A DNA stretch of 11,452 bases, from positions 1-11,452 of the forward strand of contig CAYXNM010000087.1 of assembly GCA_964466385.1 (NCBI GenBank), in the 5' to 3' direction. Within the stretch, counting starts at the first letter, position 1, and each line of letters begins with the position of its first letter. Below, one piece after another: positions 6,887 through 11,452 of the stretch. The notes beneath the pieces were generated by a model. It ran no database searches and was not told the DNA's origin. It saw nothing but the letters and a program-made list of their open reading frames with translations. Made by a program: the position numbers and the translations under genes. Source of the DNA: UBA5972 sp964466385. Lineage in GTDB: Bacteria > Pseudomonadota > Alphaproteobacteria > Rhodobacterales > Rhodobacteraceae.

Positions 6887-8344
6887 ATGAGCATCTCGGG
6901 AACTCTCTCTAACGCATACTCCGGGCTGGTTGCGGCCTCGCGATCGGCCCAGGTCGTTTCACAGAACGTTTCGAATGCGTTGACGGATGGGTTCGGACGA
7001 CGGGAAATCCAATTGTCGGCGGCCGCGCTCAACGGGCGCGGGGCCGGTGTCCGGGTGTCGGGCGTTGCGCGCAATGTCGATCAGGTCAGTTTGTCGGACC
7101 GGCGCATGTCCGAGGCGGCTCTGGCGGACAGCACAGTATCGGCCGACGCTCTTTCAGAGATTGAAAAGGCGATCGGTCTGCCGGGCGAAAACGGATCGCT
7201 TTCCGATCTGGTCGCCCGGTTTGAGTCCGCTCTGGCCCAGGCAGGCAGCAGGCCGGACAGTCAGGTTCGCCTGCAGTCGGTGTTTGATGTTGCCTCTGAT
7301 CTGGGGGCCCATCTCAACGACATCTCGGCCACGACGCAGGATTTGCGAATGCAGGCCGACGCCAAGATCGCCAACGATGTTGAAACCCTGAACACCGCCC
7401 TTGGCAACATCCAAAAACTGAATCGCGACATCCGCCTGCAACTGGGCGCAGGCCATGATGTCAACGGACTCGTCGATCAGCGGCAGGTTCTGGTTGACCA
7501 GATCGCGCCGATCATACCGATCAAGGTGTATCAGAGAGATTTCGAACAGATCGCGATCACCTCGGGAGGGGGGGCGACTTTGCTGGATGGTAAGGCAGCC
7601 GTTTTTGCCTTCACGCCGGTGTCGATCATCACGCCGGATATGACGTTGGCGTCAGGGGCGCTGTCCGGGCTTTCGATCAATGGCAAACCACAGGAAATCG
7701 GCCAGGGATCGGGATTGCTGGAAGGCGGCCGGCTGTCCGGACTATTTCATTTGCGCGATGTTGCGGCACCGGCTGCCAGTGCGCAAGCCGATGCGTTCAG
7801 TCGCGATCTGATCGAACGGTTCGAGGATCCCTCGGTTGATCCCACGCTTTCGGTGGGGTCTGCCGGCCTGTTCACAGATGGCGGTTCGCCCGTGGATCCA
7901 TCGATTGAGGTTGGCCTTGCCGGCCGGGTGACCGTCAACGCGACGGTAAACCCCGACAAGGGTGGCGCGCTTTGGCACCTGCGCGCCGGGCTGGGCGCGG
8001 GCGTTGACGGAAATATCGGCGACAATACGCTCCTGGGGAATTTCAGCCGCACGCTGACCGGCAAGCGCGCCCCGGTTTCGGGCTCGTTTTCAACCGCTTC
8101 TGTGGATCTGGCGGGACTGGCCGGTCAGATGGCTGCGGAAAGCAGCGGGGAACGTCTGAAAGCCGACCAGGACGAAAGTTTCGCCAGGGCGCGGTTTCAG
8201 CACCTCAAGCAGATTGAACTGGAAGGCGGCGTGGACACCGACCAGGAAATGCAGAGCCTCTTGCTCGTCGAGCAGGCGTTCGCCGCCAATGCGCGCGTGA
8301 TTTCCACGGTAGACGAAATGCTCAAAACCCTACTGAAACTGTGA
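6887..8344 (+). CDS. flgK: Flagellar hook-associated protein 1 FlgK
   Basis: FlgK caps the hook and, with FlgL, forms the junction to the filament. The 485-aa product begins with the conserved MSISGTLSNAYSGLVAASRSAQVVSQNVSN segment (split here: residues 1-30) and the TDGFGRR region (33-39). A long helical region (about 85-210) includes LNRDIRLQ and the family's GLVDQRQVLVDQI stretch. The last 40 residues hold the MQSLLLVEQAFAANARVIS-TVDEMLKTLL helix that packs in the D0 core. The length is typical for alphaproteobacterial FlgK. There is no signal peptide, consistent with type III export. The ATG at 6887 follows flgE by 16 nt with no strong ribosome site (only GGTCAG at 6881-6886), so translation may be coupled. 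flgL starts 4 nt after its stop. Confidence 0.94.
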   Translation: MSISGTLSNAYSGLVAASRSAQVVSQNVSNALTDGFGRREIQLSAAALNGRGAGVRVSGVARNVDQVSLSDRRMSEAALADSTVSADALSEIEKAIGLPGENGSLSDLVARFESALAQAGSRPDSQVRLQSVFDVASDLGAHLNDISATTQDLRMQADAKIANDVETLNTALGNIQKLNRDIRLQLGAGHDVNGLVDQRQVLVDQIAPIIPIKVYQRDFEQIAITSGGGATLLDGKAAVFAFTPVSIITPDMTLASGALSGLSINGKPQEIGQGSGLLEGGRLSGLFHLRDVAAPAASAQADAFSRDLIERFEDPSVDPTLSVGSAGLFTDGGSPVDPSIEVGLAGRVTVNATVNPDKGGALWHLRAGLGAGVDGNIGDNTLLGNFSRTLTGKRAPVSGSFSTASVDLAGLAGQMAAESSGERLKADQDESFARARFQHLKQIELEGGVDTDQEMQSLLLVEQAFAANARVISTVDEMLKTLLKL

Positions 8345-8348
8345 CGAC

Positions 8349-9359
8349 ATGAACTTTACTTCCATCGGCGATCTGGCAGGCAGTTTCCACCTGAGAAACC
8401 TCAACGGGCAGCTTCGGCGGCGCGCCGAAACATTGGGCGCCGAACTGTCCAGCGGTCGTGCCGCCGATGTTGCCGCCAAGCTGGGTGGCAGCACGGATCG
8501 GCTGGCAATGGTGACCCGGTCCGTCGCAATTCTCGGAACACTGCAAAACAACGTGTCGGAGGTTCAGACAAAGGCGTCAGGTTTGCAATCGGCCCTTGGC
8601 ATCATGCAAACCGCCGCCAAGGCGGCCAGCGTGCAATTCCTTGCCGCGGCTGCACCGGCATCGGACACGGCGATCAAGGCCGCCGGGGCAACCGCGGAAG
8701 AGGCGCTGACGACGGCGGTCAATTCCATGAATACCCAATGGGCGGGGCGAAACCTGTTTTCGGGGCAGGCCTTTGACGCCCCGGCCGTCATCAGCGCGCC
8801 TGACATGCTGACCGACCTGCAGACATTCACCGCTGGCGCGACGACCGCTGCACAGGTTCTGACGATCGTGGACACCTATTTCAATGACCCGTCAGGGGGG
8901 TTTGAAACCTCGGCCTACAGGGGATCGGCACAGGCAACGGGGCCGGTGCGGATTTCTGAATCCGACACTGCCGAACTGTCCGTCACGGCGCTTGATCCGG
9001 CCGTCCGTGCCACGCTGAAGGGGTTCGCGCTGGGCGCGCTCGTTTCGCGGGGGGTCTTGGCGGCGGACCTGTCGGAACGCTCGGCGTTGATGAAATCCGC
9101 TGGCGAGGCAACCCTGACCGCAAACGATCTGATCGTTGGACTGCAGGCGGATATCGGTGCCGTGGAATCCCGAGTGGAGACGGTTCAGATCGGCAACGTC
9201 GCGACCCTGTCGCGGTTGGAGGTGTCCGTCAACGACATGACGAAAGTCGACACCTACCGGACGGCGACAGCGCTTAGGGCAACGGAAAACAGCCTGGAGG
9301 CGCTTTATGTATCAACCTCAAGATTGGCCCAACTCTCGCTGGTCAGGTACTTGAGATGA
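8349..9359 (+). CDS. flgL: Flagellar hook-associated protein 3 FlgL
   Basis: FlgL is the second junction protein and contacts the first flagellin subunits. The 336-aa product has the flagellin-like layout: an N-terminal helix with LNGQLRRRAETLGAELSSGR (about 18-37), a helical N-terminal D1 region with LQNNVSEVQTKASGLQSAL, a smaller middle domain, and a C-terminal helix ending RATENSLEALYVSTSRLAQ and LSLVRYLR. NLFSGQAFDAPAV (about 137-149) matches the family's conserved NLFSG motif. Position after flgK supports FlgL over flagellin. The ATG is 4 nt after the flgK stop without a clear Shine-Dalgarno sequence, which suggests coupled translation. Its stop overlaps the flgI start in an ATGA. Confidence 0.92.
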   Translation: MNFTSIGDLAGSFHLRNLNGQLRRRAETLGAELSSGRAADVAAKLGGSTDRLAMVTRSVAILGTLQNNVSEVQTKASGLQSALGIMQTAAKAASVQFLAAAAPASDTAIKAAGATAEEALTTAVNSMNTQWAGRNLFSGQAFDAPAVISAPDMLTDLQTFTAGATTAAQVLTIVDTYFNDPSGGFETSAYRGSAQATGPVRISESDTAELSVTALDPAVRATLKGFALGALVSRGVLAADLSERSALMKSAGEATLTANDLIVGLQADIGAVESRVETVQIGNVATLSRLEVSVNDMTKVDTYRTATALRATENSLEALYVSTSRLAQLSLVRYLR

Positions 9360-10489
9360 TGGCCATGATCAGAGGGTTGCAGCTTCTCCTGGGGGCGTCG
9401 TTTCTGGGGGCGTCGGTCCTGATCGCGCCGGTGGCAACCGGGGCGCCGGTCAGGATAAAGGACCTTGTGGAATTTGACGGGGTACGGGGAAACGACCTGG
9501 TGGGGTACGGTCTGGTGGTCGGATTGAATGGCACCGGTGACGGCATCCGGAATTCCCCCTTCACCGAAGAAACCATGTCAAACATTCTGGAACGCCTCGG
9601 CGTCAATATCACGGGCGAGCAGTTCCGCCCCAAGAACGTCGCGGCCGTCTTCGTAACAGGTTCCCTTCCCGCCTTTGCGCGCGCGGGCGGCCGGATTGAT
9701 GTCACCGTTTCCACCATTGGCGACGCCAAGAGCCTGCTGGGAGGAACGCTGATCCTGACGCCGATGAACGGGGCTGACGGGCAGATATACGCGGTGGCGC
9801 AAGGTTCGGTCATTGCCGGAGGGGCGGCGGCATCGGGTGATGCCGGCAGCGTGACTTCCGGCGTTCCGACGGCGGGGTCGATCCCGGCCGGCGCCCGGGT
9901 GGAACAAGAGATAGATTTTGATTTGCGGGCACAGAAATCAATGCGGATGGCGCTCAGGAACCCGGATTTTACGACCGCGGCAAGGATCGAGCGCGCCATC
10001 AACCGAAAAACGGGAAGGAATATCGCGCTGATGATCGATTCAGGAACCGTTGAGATCGATATCGAGAAGGCGCGTGCGCGGTCGCCGGCGCACTTGATCG
10101 AAGCGATCGAAAATATTGAGGTTACGCCAGAACAGAAGGCCCGCGTGGTTGTCGATCAGCGCTCGGGCACGATCGTCCTGGGCGACGAAGTGCGCATTTC
10201 GAAAGTTGCGGTATCGCAGGGCGGTCTGACGTTGCGTGTTCAGGAAACACCGGTCATCGTTCAGCCCAATCCTTTTTCAAGCAGCGGGGAAACGCTGGTC
10301 GTTCCGCGCAGCGACGTGTCGCTGACGGAGGAACCGGGAACCGGGCTGGCAGAGGTTGATGGGGGAACTTCGCTTTCCGAACTTATCGCGGGGCTGAACG
10401 CATTGGGAGTGTCGCCCAACGACCTGATCGATATCCTGAAGAGCATTCGAGCGGCCGGGGCCTTGCATGCGGAGTTCATAGTGCAGTGA
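9356..10489 (+). CDS. flgI: Flagellar P-ring protein FlgI
   Basis: FlgI builds the P-ring, the periplasmic bushing around the flagellar rod. The 377-aa product carries a Sec signal peptide (hydrophobic core about 8-25, likely cleavage after ATGA near residue 30). The mature protein starts with VRIKDLVEFDGVRGNDLVGY and continues with GLVVGLNGTGDG, both hallmark FlgI segments. Later conserved stretches include RIDVTVSTIGDAKSLLGGTL and the C-terminal ending AAGALHAEFIVQ, so the gene is complete and of normal length. ATG 9356 overlaps the flgL stop by 4 nt; ATG 9359 and ATG 9365 are in frame and also possible starts. It is the last recognisable gene of the flagellar run; no flgH or flgA lies within the window. 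Confidence 0.95.
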   Translation: MMAMIRGLQLLLGASFLGASVLIAPVATGAPVRIKDLVEFDGVRGNDLVGYGLVVGLNGTGDGIRNSPFTEETMSNILERLGVNITGEQFRPKNVAAVFVTGSLPAFARAGGRIDVTVSTIGDAKSLLGGTLILTPMNGADGQIYAVAQGSVIAGGAAASGDAGSVTSGVPTAGSIPAGARVEQEIDFDLRAQKSMRMALRNPDFTTAARIERAINRKTGRNIALMIDSGTVEIDIEKARARSPAHLIEAIENIEVTPEQKARVVVDQRSGTIVLGDEVRISKVAVSQGGLTLRVQETPVIVQPNPFSSSGETLVVPRSDVSLTEEPGTGLAEVDGGTSLSELIAGLNALGVSPNDLIDILKSIRAAGALHAEFIVQ

Positions 10490-10698
10490 GCGAGCGCAGC
10501 GGCAACCACACCGGTTTTCGAAATCAGCAGCGCGCCGAAACGAAATGGAGTGAGCCGCGCAACGGATCAGTATCAACCAGTCGCAAGCCCCGGCGTTGCT
10601 GCCGGGTCAGGCAGAACCCGGCGGTCTTGCGGTTCTCACCGCACAAACCGGCGGCAGTTCGCGCCGTTGAACTCGGAATAAAATGCTCCGCCAGGCGG
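10490..10698. other. Non-coding gap after flgI
   Basis: No convincing gene is seen between the flgI stop and repeat copy 2. The flgI frame stays open for about 63 codons past its stop (to a TAA near 10679), but it has no start with a ribosome site and the composition is not protein-like. Two small hairpins are present: GCCGGGT/ACCCGGC at 10601-10622 and GCGGT/ACCGC at 10629-10642. Neither is followed by a run of T, so any role as a terminator is weak. Confidence 0.5.
10601..10622 (+). terminator. Weak terminator-like hairpin downstream of flgI
   Basis: A perfect 7-bp stem (GCCGGGT with ACCCGGC) encloses an 8-nt loop about 110 nt after the flgI stop. No T-tract follows, so it is not a standard intrinsic terminator. 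It could still mark the 3' end of the flagellar transcript or stabilise it. Confidence 0.2.
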
Positions 10699-11346
10699 TT
10701 ATACCAACGGCCATTTTCGTTGACCCATTTTGCGTGGGTGAGCAAGACCGGAGTTGGCCTGAAGGGAATGTCAAGGTTTGCCCCAGGCCGGTTAACAGGC
10801 GCTGCAAGCGCCCCGGCCCAGCGTCTGCCCGTCCCGCCGGGCTGGCGCATTCGCCGATGTCGCGCATCCCACCCCGTTCGTTCGGACGTTGCAGCACCCG
10901 TTCAACCCCGGCCTTTTGGCACGAACCCCGCCCCCATTCCCGCCCGGCGGATACGCCGGGCAGCGCCTGCCTGCCGCTCGGTAGGCGCTTTTACAAGGAC
11001 GCAATATATTGATATCATTGATTTTTGCCACGAGGATAACACGCGCGACAACCAAGCCCCACAAAGCGCCCACCCAGGCAGGCGCTGCCCTCATCGCTGC
11101 TTGGCTAAGGTCGTGAGTGACACGGAGTATCAAATCAATCGCGCTAAAACCGGGCATCCACGAGTCAGTGATTGGTCGGGTTGGAATAAAGTACCTCTAA
11201 CTGGTGTTGCGCACGCCACCCCACGGGCAGGCGCTGGGCCGTGCGGGGAAGGATTGAACCGGGGCAATCGTCTACGTCCCTTCAGGTCAGAAGCGGCCCT
11301 GCCCACACGCGATTGGGAGGGTCAATCAGCCGGGCCGTTGGTATTA
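10699..11346. repeat. Dispersed inverted-end repeat, long copy (copy 2)
   Basis: This is the second member of the family seen at 4228-4558. Its ends form a perfect 12-nt inverted repeat, ATACCAACGGCC at 10701-10712 and GGCCGTTGGTAT at 11333-11344. Imperfect inverted similarity continues to CCTGAAG (10758-10764) and its counterpart near 11280. Here the left module is type B (only a few differences over about 60 bp from the reverse complement of copy 1's right end). The right module is type A (matching copy 1's left end). The inner blocks keep the same left-to-right order and orientation as in copy 1. The copy is almost twice as long because of about 30 bp near 10818-10850 and about 290 bp in the middle (roughly 10890-11180). 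No transposase is present, and the long reading frames across it look spurious. Confidence 0.85.
10942..11090. repeat. Nested inverted-repeat structure inside repeat copy 2
   Basis: This part is present only in copy 2. A perfect 16-nt inverted repeat, GGGCAGCGCCTGCCTG at 10958-10973 with its complement at 11075-11090, is separated by 101 nt. The pairing continues on the inner side, with one bulge, through a GGCGCTTT-type stretch (near 10983-10990 and 11063-11070). The enclosed loop is AT-rich (about 10999-11030), unlike its surroundings. An overlapping perfect hairpin, GCCCGGCG-GATA-CGCCGGGC, sits at 10942-10961 and would compete with the long stem. This could be a second element inserted into the repeat, or an ancestral middle that copy 1 has lost. 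Confidence 0.6.
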
Positions 11347-11402
11347 GAGCGCAATCCGAAAAGTGGGAACCGGTTTTCGGAGTGAATTGCGCGTAATACC
11401 AA
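11338..11402. repeat. Alphaproteobacterial palindromic repeat, abutting copy 2
   Basis: A long imperfect palindrome is built from paired arms: TTGGTATTA (11338-11346) with TAATACCAA (11394-11402), GCGCAAT (11349-11355) with ATTGCGC (11386-11392), and CCGAAAA (11356-11362) with TTTTCGG (11374-11380). The arms are unequal by a 5-nt bulge. The centre, CCGAAAAGTGGGAACC followed by GGTTTTCGG, is the core I recall from palindromic repeats common in Rhizobiales and other Alphaproteobacteria. Its outer left arm is also the right end of repeat copy 2, so the two elements share nine bases. Confidence 0.75.
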
Positions 11403-11407
11403 TAAGA

Positions 11408-11449
11408 TAGAGCCGCCCCGCCGATTCAGGTAAAAAGGACGCGGCTCTA
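11408..11449. repeat. Hairpin at the right edge of the window
   Basis: TAGAGCCGC at 11408-11416 pairs perfectly with GCGGCTCTA at 11441-11449 around a 24-nt loop that includes AAAAA. It starts 5 nt after the palindrome. It may be a further repeat unit or part of a gene end lying beyond the window; the sequence stops 3 nt later, so no choice can be made. Confidence 0.4.
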
Positions 11450-11452
11450 GAG

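Noticed and set aside
10792..11157. A 121-codon minus-strand frame with a short hydrophobic stretch
   Set aside because: Its second half is repeat sequence, third codon positions are far less GC-rich than in the real genes, and no good ribosome site precedes its ATG. It is kept only as a side note to the structured middle of copy 2.
10486..11385. A 299-codon plus-strand open frame starting with GTG overlapping the flgI stop
   Set aside because: It runs through repeat copy 2 and part of the palindrome, is very rich in Arg, Pro and Ala with no domain-like pattern, and has no clear ribosome site. It is explained by high GC content.
1..11452. tRNA, rRNA, CRISPR array or transposase gene
   Set aside because: No regularly spaced direct repeats, tRNA-like cloverleaf or rRNA sequence was noticed on reading, and no protein resembles a transposase or integrase. 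No dedicated search tool was run.

Overview
The window is high-GC DNA that reads as an alphaproteobacterium, most likely of the order Rhodobacterales. The signs are a motB-flgE-flgK-flgL-flgI gene order, the Rhodobacterales-like N-terminus of MotB, a PuuD-type urate hydroxylase with a fused cytochrome c domain, possible CtrA-type boxes near flagellar genes, and a palindromic repeat core well known in Alphaproteobacteria. This placement is inferred from gene content; no database search was run.

Layout, left to right. Positions 1-100 are an upstream flank with no identifiable gene. At 101-1342 lies puuD, a membrane urate-oxidising enzyme of purine catabolism. At 1417-3693 is an RND/MMPL-type exporter. 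Its stop codon overlaps the start of a small predicted secreted protein (3683-4195) of unknown function. Positions 4196-4620 hold no gene but contain a 331-bp repeat with inverted ends. From 4621 to 10489 runs a flagellar block on the plus strand: motB (stator), flgE (hook), flgK and flgL (hook-filament junction) and flgI (P-ring). flgE to flgI are tightly packed (gaps of 16 and 4 nt, then a 4-nt ATGA overlap) and are probably one transcript. A possible CtrA-type box lies in the motB-flgE gap. Positions 10490-11452 hold no convincing gene. They contain a second, longer copy (648 bp) of the same repeat, followed by a short alphaproteobacterial palindrome that shares its outer end, and by a final hairpin.

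How the genes work together: the five flagellar products cover torque generation (MotB), the periplasmic bushing (FlgI), the hook (FlgE) and the hook-filament junction (FlgK, FlgL). The partner motA and the rest of the flagellum are outside the window. puuD and the exporter/secreted-protein pair have no evident link to motility.

The most unusual feature is the repeat pair. Both copies keep their inner blocks in the same orientation, but their ~60-bp terminal modules (types A and B) are exchanged left for right. This looks like inversion or end exchange between imperfect terminal inverted repeats. A second point is that MotB appears to lack several residues usually conserved in its peptidoglycan-binding domain.
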